Assembly: GCA_035560235.1 (NCBI GenBank)
Contig: DATMAG010000077.1
Location: 1 to 51,706, forward strand
Reading direction: 5' to 3'
DNA length: 51,706 nucleotides
Source: DASRDU01 sp035560235
GTDB lineage: Bacteria; Acidobacteriota; Blastocatellia; RBC074
Shown: in pieces, positions 28,453-36,876 of the stretch
Layout: every line of letters begins with the position of its first letter
Numbering within the stretch: the stretch's first letter is position 1
Notes under the pieces: generated by a model
The model's input: only the letters and a program-made list of their open reading frames with translations
Databases searched by the model: none
What the model was told of the DNA's origin: nothing
Translations under genes and position numbers: made by a program

Positions 28453-28827
28453 GTGAAAGCTTATCTTCCAATTCTGATGGTATTTATTTTCGCGACGGGT
28501 TTCGCCATCACCAATCTTGTGATCTCCCGTCTCTTCGGACGACGGCGCGACACCCGCGAAAAGCTGATGCCTTACGAGTGCGGAATGGATCCGGTCGGCT
28601 CGGCGCATCAGCGTTTTTCGGTGAAGTTTTACCTGGTGGCAATGATCTTTATCCTGTTTGATATTGAAGCTGTCTTTCTGGTGCCCTGGGCGGTCGTCTT
28701 TCAGTCACTTTCAAAACTGCTTTCGAAGCCGTTTGTCTTTGTGGAGATGATCGTCTTTCTGGCAGTGCTGCTGCTTGGTTACGTTTATGTCTGGAAGAAG
28801 GGCCTGTTTGAGTGGAACAGGGGCTGA
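28453..28827 (+). CDS. nuoA: NADH-quinone oxidoreductase subunit A
   Basis: A 124-residue membrane subunit with three helices (about residues 3-25, 60-85 and 92-115). The loop motif PYECGMDPVG and the helix motif FDIEAVFLVPWA are hallmarks of NuoA. It sits at the junction of the membrane arm and the peripheral arm near the quinone site. The start is GTG at 28453 with AGAGG 7 nt upstream; the longer frame from 28390 adds a polar N terminus that the family lacks. It is the first gene of the operon. Confidence 0.95.
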   Translation: MKAYLPILMVFIFATGFAITNLVISRLFGRRRDTREKLMPYECGMDPVGSAHQRFSVKFYLVAMIFILFDIEAVFLVPWAVVFQSLSKLLSKPFVFVEMIVFLAVLLLGYVYVWKKGLFEWNRG

Positions 28828-28871
28828 CTCTGAATCTGCACTGAAATGCCCTGACAGAACGAAGGATAATT

Positions 28872-29378
28872 ATGGGTCTTGAAGCCAAACTCGGTGAAGT
28901 GATGCCGGATGTTCTGACCACCCGGCTGGATGCGCTGATCAACTGGGCGCGTAAATCGAGCATCTGGCCGGCCACGTTCGGACTGGCGTGCTGCGCAATC
29001 GAAATGATGGCTATGACTGCCGCGCGTCACGATATTGCGCGCTTCGGCGCCGAAGCCTTTCGCGGCAGCCCGCGCCAGGCGGATCTGATGATTGTGGCAG
29101 GTCGCGTTTCAATCAAGATGGCTCCGGTGCTGCGCCGCATTTACGATCAGATGCCGGAACCGAAGTGGGTCATCTCGATGGGCGTCTGCGCTTCGGCGGG
29201 CGGCGTGTTCAATAACTACGCCATCGTGCAGGGCGTGGACAAGGTGGTTCCGGTGGATGTGTTTGTGCCTGGCTGCCCGCCCCGTCCTGAAGGGCTGATT
29301 TATGCAGTCATGAAGCTTCAGGAAAAGATCGAGCGCGATTCAGTCCTGGCCGCAAAGGACGAAAAGAAAATCGCCTGA
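28872..29378 (+). CDS. nuoB: NADH-quinone oxidoreductase subunit B
   Basis: A 168-residue peripheral-arm subunit that carries the N2 [4Fe-4S] cluster, the last electron carrier before quinone. The ligands are visible as the adjacent cysteines in LACCAIEMM, one in VCASAGGVF and one in PGCPPRPEG. It is 44 nt after nuoA with GAAGGA upstream of the ATG. The C-terminal tail is short and charged, as usual. Confidence 0.96.
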   Translation: MGLEAKLGEVMPDVLTTRLDALINWARKSSIWPATFGLACCAIEMMAMTAARHDIARFGAEAFRGSPRQADLMIVAGRVSIKMAPVLRRIYDQMPEPKWVISMGVCASAGGVFNNYAIVQGVDKVVPVDVFVPGCPPRPEGLIYAVMKLQEKIERDSVLAAKDEKKIA

Positions 29379-29457
29379 GCAACAGAACCCGGCAGGGCAG
29401 GTTCAGGCAAACCTTCCTGCCGCTCTCTGAGTTGAGAACCTGTCAAAGATTCCAGCA

Positions 29458-29964
29458 ATGACCACAAACAATGATCAGTCCGGCCACGCGGCGACAGTCC
29501 AGAAAACCCGCTATGCCGACGCCTCAATCATCCGCACGCAGTTCGCCGGGACAGTCCAGGAGATTCAGGAAGCTCTGGGCGAAGTCACGGTCATCGCCAG
29601 ACGCGAAGGTCTGGTTGAACTGATGACCTGGCTGCGCGACGATCCGAAGTTCAGATTCAACTACCTGAGCGATCTTTCGTGCGTTGATCTGGGCGAATTC
29701 GCCGAACCCCGCTTTGCCATTGCCTATCACCTCTATTCGCTCGAACACAATCACCGCCTGCGGATCAAGGTGTTCGTCAGCGAAGATGAGGCGCATGTGC
29801 CGACGGTGAGTGGCGTCTGGCCGTGCGCCAACTGGCACGAACGCGAAGTCTACGATATGTTCGGCGTCGAAATTGACAATCACCCTGACCTGCGCCGCAT
29901 CCTGATGCCTTACGATTACGAAGGCCATCCGCTGCGCAAGGACTTCCCGATCAAGGGTTACTAA
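29458..29964 (+). CDS. nuoC: NADH-quinone oxidoreductase subunit C
   Basis: A 168-residue subunit, separate from NuoD. The family motif is visible in DLSCVDLG, then HNHRLRIKVFV, and then the highly conserved segment ANWHEREVYDMFGVEI, followed by PHPDLRRIL-like HPDLRRILMP. It ends in GHPLRKDFPIKGY, the usual NuoC C terminus. It has no cofactor and stabilises the peripheral arm next to NuoD. No strong Shine-Dalgarno is seen before the ATG at 29458. Confidence 0.95.
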   Translation: MTTNNDQSGHAATVQKTRYADASIIRTQFAGTVQEIQEALGEVTVIARREGLVELMTWLRDDPKFRFNYLSDLSCVDLGEFAEPRFAIAYHLYSLEHNHRLRIKVFVSEDEAHVPTVSGVWPCANWHEREVYDMFGVEIDNHPDLRRILMPYDYEGHPLRKDFPIKGY

Positions 29965-29991
29965 AGCACCACTCCCCGCATCATCGCGCTT

Positions 29992-31224
29992 ATGGTTACA
30001 AAGGAAATCGAAGTCAGAACCTCGTCAGTGACCGCACTGAACCGGCCCGATCCGCTGGGCGATCAGCAGATGACCCTTTCGATGGGGCCGCAGCATCCTT
30101 CGACGCACGGCGTGCTGCGGCTGGAACTGGTGCTGGATGGCGAAACCGTCATCAGCGCCAAACCGGACATCGGCTATCTGCACACCGGCTGCGAAAAGAC
30201 GATGGAGAAGGAGAAGTGGCAGCAGGTCACGACTATTACCTGTCGAATGGATTATCTGAATTCGATGGGCTGCGACCTGGGCTACGTGCTGGCAGTCGAA
30301 AAGCTGATGGGCATCGAGGTGCCTGAACGCGCCGAAACGCTGCGCATCATCCTGACCGAACTCAATCGCATCAGTTCGCACCTCGTCTGGTTCGGCACGC
30401 ACGCGCTCGATATGGGCGGGATGACCGGTTTCTTTTACGCTTTCGTCCAGCGCGAAAAGATTCTCGACCTCTATGAATGCGTTTCCGGCGCGCGGCTGCA
30501 CCAGAGTTACTTTCGCATCGGCGGGCTGCAATCGGATGTGCCGGACAATTTTCTGCCGTTGCTGAAGGATTTCGTGGACGGCTTCCCGCCATTTCTGAAG
30601 GAAGCCAACACGCTGGTAAGCGGCAACAAGATCTTTCAGCGTCGCACGAAGGAAGTCGGTTACATCCCGGCTGAAGACGCCATCGCGTGGGGCCTCTCAG
30701 GCCCGTCAATTCGCGGCAGCGGCGTCAACTGGGACATTCGCCGCACCGAGCCTTACTGCGGTTACGACAAGTACGATTTCAATGTCCCGGTCTTCAACAG
30801 CTGCGATGTCTGGGCGCGGTACTGCGTCCGCATGCAGGAGATGGAAGAGAGCCTGAAGATCATCCGGCAGGCGATGGATCGCCTCAAACCCGGCCCGGTC
30901 AATGCGGATCACCCGAAACTGAAGCTGCCGCCGCGCGACCTGATGAAAAATCACATTGACGTGATGATTCATCACTTTCTGATCGCATCCGAAGGCTTCA
31001 CAGTGCCGATTGGCGAAGTTTACATGCCGATTGAATCGGCGCGCGGCGAACTCGGTTATTACGTCGTCAGCGACGGCAAGGAACGCCCCTGGCGCGTCCG
31101 CGTCAAGGCGCCATCCTTCGCCAACCTGCAGGCGCTGCCGAAAATCGCTGAAGGCCAGTTGATCGCCGACGTGATTGCCATCATCGGCTCAATTGACATT
31201 GTGCTGGGTGACGTTGATCGTTGA
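29992..31224 (+). CDS. nuoD: NADH-quinone oxidoreductase subunit D
   Basis: A 410-residue subunit that forms the quinone pocket with NuoB. The N-terminal loop MGPQHPSTHGVLR holds the quinone-head His and neighbouring residues. DIGYLHTGCEK, ELNRISSHLVWFG and the C-terminal segment PSFANLQAL follow, with the end VLGDVDR typical of the family. It is related to the large subunit of [NiFe] hydrogenases but lacks the nickel cysteines. The next complex I gene, nuoE, is displaced by a toxin-antitoxin pair. Confidence 0.96.
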   Translation: MVTKEIEVRTSSVTALNRPDPLGDQQMTLSMGPQHPSTHGVLRLELVLDGETVISAKPDIGYLHTGCEKTMEKEKWQQVTTITCRMDYLNSMGCDLGYVLAVEKLMGIEVPERAETLRIILTELNRISSHLVWFGTHALDMGGMTGFFYAFVQREKILDLYECVSGARLHQSYFRIGGLQSDVPDNFLPLLKDFVDGFPPFLKEANTLVSGNKIFQRRTKEVGYIPAEDAIAWGLSGPSIRGSGVNWDIRRTEPYCGYDKYDFNVPVFNSCDVWARYCVRMQEMEESLKIIRQAMDRLKPGPVNADHPKLKLPPRDLMKNHIDVMIHHFLIASEGFTVPIGEVYMPIESARGELGYYVVSDGKERPWRVRVKAPSFANLQALPKIAEGQLIADVIAIIGSIDIVLGDVDR

Positions 31225-31278
31225 GACACAGCTTCTCAAAGCGGGGTGATTTCGAATTTCAGGGAGGCTCCGAAACCA

Positions 31279-31590
31279 ATGCGGCTTCAAACCAAAGAGC
31301 AGGTGCTGACCATCCTGAAAGAGCATCAGGCTGAGTTAAATCGCCTGGGTGTGAAGCGTTGCGGTCTGTTCGGGTCCTTCGTTCGCAACGAGGTCCGGGA
31401 TCAAAGCGATATTGATATTCTGGTGGAGTTTGAGCCGGACAAAAAGACGTTCGATAACTTCATGCGGCTTGCATTCTTTCTTGAAGAACTCTTCGGCAGG
31501 CGGGTTGATCTGGTCACGACCGAGTCGTTAAGCCCGTTCATCGGCCCGCACATCCTGCGTGAGGTTGAATATGCCTCTGTCGGTGCTTGA
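31279..31590 (+). CDS. mntA: MntA-like nucleotidyltransferase antitoxin
   Basis: A 103-residue minimal nucleotidyltransferase. The GSX10DXD catalytic motif is intact: GSFVRNEVRDQSDID, preceded by GLF and followed by ILVEF. MntA proteins neutralise HepT by adding AMP units to a tyrosine of the toxin. The start at 31279 (MRLQTKEQ) has AGGGAGG 11 nt upstream; a GTG at 31246 would put that Shine-Dalgarno inside the gene. It overlaps the hepT start by 20 nt, as expected for a coupled antitoxin-toxin pair. The pair sits inside the nuo operon, between nuoD and nuoE, on the same strand. Confidence 0.88.
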   Translation: MRLQTKEQVLTILKEHQAELNRLGVKRCGLFGSFVRNEVRDQSDIDILVEFEPDKKTFDNFMRLAFFLEELFGRRVDLVTTESLSPFIGPHILREVEYASVGA

Positions 31591-31927
31591 ATATCTGCGG
31601 CATGTCCTTGCAGAGACGGCGTACCTGCTCAGCAGTTCCGGCCCTCTGGAGAAAGCCGCTTTCCTGCAGGATGAAACCCTGAAGCGTGCCTATGTCCGAA
31701 GCATCGAAGTGATTGGTGAGGCAGTAAAACAGATCCCGGATGCCACGCGGCAGAAATATCCGGCGATTGAGTGGCGTGCCATTGCCGGGATGCGTGACCG
31801 TCTGATCCACGGCTACTTCGGCGTTGACTATGACATCGTGTGGGATGTGGTGACAAACAAGATCCCTGCTCTTGACCTGGCAGTAAAAGAGATCATCACA
31901 CGAGAATATCCTGAACACGAACAGTGA
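31571..31927 (+). CDS. hepT: HepT-like ribonuclease toxin (DUF86)
   Basis: A 118-residue helical protein of the HEPN superfamily. The RX4HXY motif is present as RDRLIHGY near residue 75; the Arg and His form the RNase site and the Tyr is the residue AMPylated by MntA. IEVIGEAVKQIP and WRAIAGMRDRL match HepT proteins. HEPN toxins cut RNA, often tRNA or mRNA. The stop codon (TGA 31925-31927) overlaps a GTG start for nuoE, so the toxin reading frame runs directly into a complex I gene. All key residues are intact, so the toxin may be active. Confidence 0.88.
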   Translation: MPLSVLEYLRHVLAETAYLLSSSGPLEKAAFLQDETLKRAYVRSIEVIGEAVKQIPDATRQKYPAIEWRAIAGMRDRLIHGYFGVDYDIVWDVVTNKIPALDLAVKEIITREYPEHEQ

Positions 31928-32409
31928 CAGATGAACCTATGTACAGCGAAGCTAACGAAAAGAAAATTGACGAACTGATTACGCGCTATCCGATCAAGCG
32001 TTCAGCAATTCTGCCCGCGCTGTTCATTGCGCAGGAAGAACACGGCTACGTGACGGATGAGGACGTGCAGTACCTGGCCAAACGGCTGGAAATGCGCACG
32101 AACGAGGTCGAGGAGGTCGTGACCTTCTATTCGATGTATTCGCGCGAACCGATTGGCCGCTACAAACTGCAGGTCTGCCGCACGCTCTCGTGCATGCTGG
32201 CCGGAGCCGAAGAGATTACCGATCACATCTGTCACCGGCTCAATGTCAAAGTCGGTGAATCAACGCCTGACCTGAAATTCAACGTGCAGGAAGTCGAGTG
32301 TCTCGGTTACTGCGATCTCGCGCCGGTGCTGCAGGTCAATTTCGATTACCACGAGCAGATCACGACCGAACAGGTGGATCAGATCATTGATGAGCTGGCA
32401 AAGAAGTAG
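31924..32409 (+). CDS. nuoE: NADH-quinone oxidoreductase subunit E
   Basis: A 161-residue subunit with the N1a [2Fe-2S] cluster. The ligands are CRTLSC and CLGYC, in the thioredoxin-like C-terminal half. The helical N-terminal part (AILPALFIAQEEHGYV) is typical. The start is uncertain: GTG at 31924 overlaps the hepT stop (GTGA), whereas ATG at 31939 gives a slightly shorter protein; neither has a Shine-Dalgarno. With the GTG, translation of nuoE would depend on ribosomes finishing hepT. It pairs with NuoF in the NADH-dehydrogenase module. Confidence 0.93.
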   Translation: MTDEPMYSEANEKKIDELITRYPIKRSAILPALFIAQEEHGYVTDEDVQYLAKRLEMRTNEVEEVVTFYSMYSREPIGRYKLQVCRTLSCMLAGAEEITDHICHRLNVKVGESTPDLKFNVQEVECLGYCDLAPVLQVNFDYHEQITTEQVDQIIDELAKK

Positions 32410-32442
32410 CTTTCCGTTCTTATCCGCACAGGATCACATCGT

Positions 32443-33720
32443 ATGACCAAAGTTCTCACGACCAGATTCGATCTCAGGGGCGAAGCCTGTGACATTGATG
32501 TCTACATCAAAACCGGCGGCTACCAGGCGCTGCCGAAAGCGCTCAAGGAATTCACGCCTGAACAGGTCACTGAGGAAGTCAAAAAATCAGCCCTGCGCGG
32601 GCGCGGCGGCGCGGGCTTCCCGACCGGCATGAAATGGTCGTTCGTGCCAAAGGACTCGAAGCGTCCGAAATACCTGGTCTGCAATGCCGATGAATCCGAA
32701 CCTGGCACGGGCAAGGATCGCGACCTGATGCGCTATGATCCGCATCAGATGATCGAAGGCATGATCATTGCCGCTTACGCGCTCGGCTCGTATACGAGTT
32801 ATATCTACGTGCGCGGCGAATACTGGTACATTCAGGGCATTCTCGAAAGAGCGATCAAACAGGCTTACGAGCGCGGTTACCTGGGCAAAAACATTCTCGG
32901 CTCCGGCTTCAGTCACGATATGTACGTTCACACCGGAGCGGGGGCGTATATCTGCGGCGAAGAGACGGCGCTGCTTGAATCGCTCGAAGGCAAGCGCGGC
33001 CATCCGCGCGCCAAACCGCCCTTTCCTGCCGTCGTCGGTCTGTACGGCGGCCCGACCGTCGTCAACAATGTCGAGACGCTGGCGGTCGTGCCCTGGATCA
33101 TTCTCAAGGGTGGCGAGTGGTACAAGTCGCTCGGCACTGAAAAGAGCGGCGGCACAAAACTCTTTACCGTCAGTGGTCACGTCAATCGTCCGGGCAATTA
33201 CGAAGTCCCGATGGGCTATCCGCTGATGTCGCTCATCAACAACGAATGCGGCGGCATCAAAGGCGGCAGGAAGCTCAAAGCCGTCATTCCCGGCGGTTCG
33301 TCAGTGCCGATTCTGACGGCTGAGGAATGCGAAAAGGTCAATCTCGATTATGAATCAGTCGCTGCTGCCGGTTCGATGCTCGGTTCAGGCGGCGTGATCG
33401 TGATGGACGAGACGACCGATATTTTCGAGACAACGCGCAACGTCACGCACTTTTACAAACACGAAAGCTGCGGCTGGTGTACGCCCTGCCGCGAAGGCAC
33501 GCGCTGGCTCTACAAGGTCTTCGACCGCATGCACCGTTACGAAGGCCGCCCCGGCGATGTCGAATTGCTCTACGACCTCGCTGACAAGATTCTGGGCAAG
33601 AGCTTCTGTGCGCTCGGTGACGCCGCAGCCATGCCCGTGCAGTCAGCGATCAGGAAGTTCCGCGAGGATTTTGAGCGAAGAATCAAGGGCAGCTTCGTGC
33701 AGGCTCAGGCGGCGGATTAG
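32443..33720 (+). CDS. nuoF: NADH-quinone oxidoreductase subunit F
   Basis: A 425-residue NADH- and FMN-binding subunit. GRGGAGFPTGMKW near residue 55 is the NADH/FMN glycine loop, and NADESEPGTGKDR follows. The N3 [4Fe-4S] ligands are the three cysteines in ESCGWCTPCREG near 350 and a fourth in SFCALGDAA near 390. It oxidises NADH and passes electrons through FMN to the iron-sulfur chain. It lies 33 nt after nuoE and is followed by an unrelated gene before nuoG. Confidence 0.96.
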   Translation: MTKVLTTRFDLRGEACDIDVYIKTGGYQALPKALKEFTPEQVTEEVKKSALRGRGGAGFPTGMKWSFVPKDSKRPKYLVCNADESEPGTGKDRDLMRYDPHQMIEGMIIAAYALGSYTSYIYVRGEYWYIQGILERAIKQAYERGYLGKNILGSGFSHDMYVHTGAGAYICGEETALLESLEGKRGHPRAKPPFPAVVGLYGGPTVVNNVETLAVVPWIILKGGEWYKSLGTEKSGGTKLFTVSGHVNRPGNYEVPMGYPLMSLINNECGGIKGGRKLKAVIPGGSSVPILTAEECEKVNLDYESVAAAGSMLGSGGVIVMDETTDIFETTRNVTHFYKHESCGWCTPCREGTRWLYKVFDRMHRYEGRPGDVELLYDLADKILGKSFCALGDAAAMPVQSAIRKFREDFERRIKGSFVQAQAAD

Positions 33721-33733
33721 CCGGAGGTTGTTT

Positions 33734-34360
33734 ATGTCTTACCACAACTTTTCACTCAGCCAGGTTTGTCAGGACTTCTCGCTCAGGGCCGAGATGGAAA
33801 CCGATTTATTCGACTCGGTCAGTGAAGTTGAAGCGAGTGATTTCCTGAAACTTGCGCTCGAAAAGTATGTGCCGCTGGGTGAAGGCGCCAACACTGAAAA
33901 ATCGCGCTCCGAATTCATCATCGCGCCGATCCTGGCCGAAGCCAGAGAGCGTTCTCAGGTTCGCGTCAGTCTTTTTTCCGGGGTCAAGTTCAATGTTGAT
34001 GTGCAAAGGAAACTGGAAGGCGTATGTGACTTTGTCTTCTCGCATTCATCGAACATCTATGAGCTTGTTGCCCCTGTGCTGATGGTGGTTGAAGCAAAGA
34101 AGGAAGACATTCCCGGAGGCTTCGGCCAGTGCGCCGCCGAAATGGTGGCAGCTCGTCTTTTCAATCAGCAGGCGAGCAATGGAATCACAACCATTCACGG
34201 CGCGGTTACGACCGGGAATGACTGGAGATTTCTGAAGCTGGAAGGCGACACTGTCTTCGTGGACAAACGCCTGTACTATCTGACTCAGATCAACAAACTG
34301 CTGGGCATTCTGCTGCACATTCTTCAGGACGATCACGCGGCTCACGCAAAAGCCGCCTGA
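33734..34360 (+). CDS. PD-(D/E)XK nuclease-like protein inserted in the nuo operon
   Basis: A 208-residue protein. The core contains a candidate PD-(D/E)XK site: an acidic residue in GVCDFVFS, then a hydrophobic strand ending in VVEAKKED (ExK), followed by GGFGQCAAEMVAARLFN, a helix often found in restriction-endonuclease-like proteins of this kind. An upstream conserved-looking segment, KSRSEFIIAPIL, resembles the N-terminal motif of type I restriction R-subunit-like nucleases. Substrate and role are unknown. GGAGG lies 6 nt before the ATG, so it is translated on its own. It sits between nuoF and nuoG on the same strand, 13 nt after nuoF. It is not a complex I subunit. Confidence 0.65.
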   Translation: MSYHNFSLSQVCQDFSLRAEMETDLFDSVSEVEASDFLKLALEKYVPLGEGANTEKSRSEFIIAPILAEARERSQVRVSLFSGVKFNVDVQRKLEGVCDFVFSHSSNIYELVAPVLMVVEAKKEDIPGGFGQCAAEMVAARLFNQQASNGITTIHGAVTTGNDWRFLKLEGDTVFVDKRLYYLTQINKLLGILLHILQDDHAAHAKAA

Positions 34361-34387
34361 CGATCCGACTATTGAAAACTTTCTTTT

Positions 34388-36835
34388 ATGGAAACAGTCA
34401 AACTCACGATCAACGGTCAGGAAATCGAAGCGCCGAAAGGCGAGCTTCTGATTGAAGCCGCAGAGATGGCGGGCGTCTACCTGCCGCGCTTCTGTCATTT
34501 TCGCGGGCTGACGCCGCAGGCTTCGTGTCGCATGTGCGTCGTGCGCGTGGACAATCCGAAAATTCCGAAGCTGCAGACGGCCTGCACGATGCCGATCAGT
34601 GAAGGCATGGTTGTCACCACTGAATCCGAAGAGATTGAATCGGTGCGGGCGGCGATGATTGAGTTCCTGCTCTCGAACCATCCGGTTGACTGTCCCGTCT
34701 GCGACCGCGCGGGCGAATGCGAACTGCAGGACCAGACCTACGGCTTTGGCGAAGACCGCATTCGTTCGCAGTACGCCGACAAGGAATGGACGAACGAGCG
34801 GCAGATTGCGCCGTTCATTTACAACGATCCGCAGCGGTGCGTGGTCTGCAAACGCTGCACGCGCGTCTGCGAAGAGTGGATGGATGAATTTGCCATCACC
34901 GCCATCAATCGCGGTTCGCACACGGTCATAGGTTCGTTTACCGGCTGGGTTGAATGCTCCGACTGCGGCAACTGCGTTGATGTCTGCCCGACCGGCACGC
35001 TGCTGCACGTGCCGTACAAATACATTGCGCGCCCCTGGGATCTGAAGCAGACGCCGACGATCTGCAACTTCTGCTCGGACGGCTGTTCGATGCTCGCCGG
35101 TTCGCGCAGCGAGGAGCTGATTCGTTCTGTTGCCCGCGACGGACGCGGGCGCACGGCAGGTGGCATCAATCCTGATTTCCTCTGCTCGCTCGGTCGTTAC
35201 CCGATTGATTTCGTTCACAGCAAAGAGCGCATTGATCGCCCGATGATCCGTCGCGGCGAACATCTGATTCCGACGACCTGGGATGACGCGCTCAATTACA
35301 TTGCGCTCAGGCTCGGTGACATCAAAGCGCAGCACGGCGGCAATTCAATCGGCGTTGTCAGTTCGGCGCGCCTGCTCAACGAGGATCAGTGGACGCTGAA
35401 GAAATTCGCCAGCGAGGTGCTGGAGAGCAGGAACGCCGAGTTCTATCACGACGACGACGAGATTGATCTGGCCGCGTTTTTCAAATACGGCCAGCCGACC
35501 ATCGCCACGCAGAAGCACATTCAGGATGCCGATGTCATTCTGCTCATCGGCTCCGACCCGAACGAGGAGAATCCGCTGACGGCGTTTTCGCTGCGCTGGG
35601 CAGTGCGTCAGAAATCGGCGCGGCTGCTGATGGTCAATTCAATGCCGAGCCGCCTGGAGCGCCAGGCTTACCTGCGCGTGCGGGTGCGCGAGGGCAGCGA
35701 AGGCGCGATGGTCGCGGCGCTGCTCGATGAAACCAGAATCAACGACGCGGCTGATGCGATGGGCGCGCGGGCCGAAGACATTCGCGCCGTGCGCGACACG
35801 GTTCTCAACAGCGAGCGCGTGGTGGTCGTTTTTGGCGATGAACTGCGCGGCGCGGCGGTTGAAGCCCTCGCGCTGTTTGAAGCGGCGCTTGCCACGCCTG
35901 ACGTTGAGAAGGCAAAGGCCGCGCGGGCCGCGTACATTGACGCGCTGCAGCGTCAGGCATCCTCGACGAGTTCGGGGCCGAAGCCTTCGATTGCTGAAAA
36001 CCCGTACCTGCTGATCGTGCCGCAGCCGACACTTGAAGTCGGCGGCGAAAAGGCTGTCACTCAGTCGAAGTTTTCATTCGTGCCGCTCGTGCGTTACGCC
36101 AATTCGATGGGCGCGTATCAGATGGGTATGGACAGCGCGCTGACCGGCGGCCTGTCGGCTCAGGCGATGGTGCACGCGGCGGGCGATTCGATCAAAGCGA
36201 TGTTTGTCGCGGGTGATGACCTGGTGGCCAAAGCCGCTGACCCGGTGATGACTGAACTCGCGCTTGCGAAGCTAGATTTTCTGGTCGTGCAGGATCTCTT
36301 TCTGAGCGACACGGCAAAGGTCGCGCACGTCGTTCTGCCGACGACGAGCTTTGCCGAATCGCAGGGCACGCAGACCAGCAATGGCTCGCAGGTGCAGCTT
36401 GTGCGGCGCGCCATTCCGCCCGTCGGCCAGGCGCGGCCTGACTGGATGATCGTCAATGCGATTGCGAAGCTGATGGGCCGCGACTTCGGTTATCAGGGCG
36501 CAGTCAAAAACGTCTTCAAAGAGATCAGCGAACAGGTTGAAGGTTACGCGGGTCTGTCGCACAACCTGCTTTTCAACGAAGGCGCCACGCAGATCAGACA
36601 GGCCGCACCTGATGCCGCGCAGATTGACCGGGCCGGAATTGCGGACACGCTGGCGCGCGAAGTGGCCGCGATCAATCGCAATGTGCCGGTTGACACTTCA
36701 GAACTGGTCGTCAAGGCCGGCATGCGTCTGCAACGCCGCTACCCGCTGATCACGCGGCATTCAAAAAATCTGCCGCTCGACAAAGTCATCAGCGGCGAGC
36801 TTGAGGCCAATCACCTGGTTGTCTTTCCGGCCTGA
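34388..36835 (+). CDS. nuoG: NADH-quinone oxidoreductase subunit G
   Basis: An 815-residue subunit. The N-terminal [2Fe-2S] domain has CHFRGLTPQASCRMC and a later ACTMP. The HC3 cluster N5 is seen as HPVDCPVCDRAGEC. Two CXXCXXCXXXC groups follow, CVVCKRCTRVC and CSDCGNCVDVC. CNFCSDGC with a later CSLGR is the extra N7 site found in some bacteria. The remaining 550 residues are molybdopterin-oxidoreductase-like without the cofactor. It carries electrons from NuoF toward NuoI/NuoB. NuoI, its normal partner, is not in this operon. Confidence 0.96.
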   Translation: METVKLTINGQEIEAPKGELLIEAAEMAGVYLPRFCHFRGLTPQASCRMCVVRVDNPKIPKLQTACTMPISEGMVVTTESEEIESVRAAMIEFLLSNHPVDCPVCDRAGECELQDQTYGFGEDRIRSQYADKEWTNERQIAPFIYNDPQRCVVCKRCTRVCEEWMDEFAITAINRGSHTVIGSFTGWVECSDCGNCVDVCPTGTLLHVPYKYIARPWDLKQTPTICNFCSDGCSMLAGSRSEELIRSVARDGRGRTAGGINPDFLCSLGRYPIDFVHSKERIDRPMIRRGEHLIPTTWDDALNYIALRLGDIKAQHGGNSIGVVSSARLLNEDQWTLKKFASEVLESRNAEFYHDDDEIDLAAFFKYGQPTIATQKHIQDADVILLIGSDPNEENPLTAFSLRWAVRQKSARLLMVNSMPSRLERQAYLRVRVREGSEGAMVAALLDETRINDAADAMGARAEDIRAVRDTVLNSERVVVVFGDELRGAAVEALALFEAALATPDVEKAKAARAAYIDALQRQASSTSSGPKPSIAENPYLLIVPQPTLEVGGEKAVTQSKFSFVPLVRYANSMGAYQMGMDSALTGGLSAQAMVHAAGDSIKAMFVAGDDLVAKAADPVMTELALAKLDFLVVQDLFLSDTAKVAHVVLPTTSFAESQGTQTSNGSQVQLVRRAIPPVGQARPDWMIVNAIAKLMGRDFGYQGAVKNVFKEISEQVEGYAGLSHNLLFNEGATQIRQAAPDAAQIDRAGIADTLAREVAAINRNVPVDTSELVVKAGMRLQRRYPLITRHSKNLPLDKVISGELEANHLVVFPA

Positions 36836-36876
36836 GACTGGAAGATGCAGAGCCTGAGACTGAGGAGGTATGCAGG

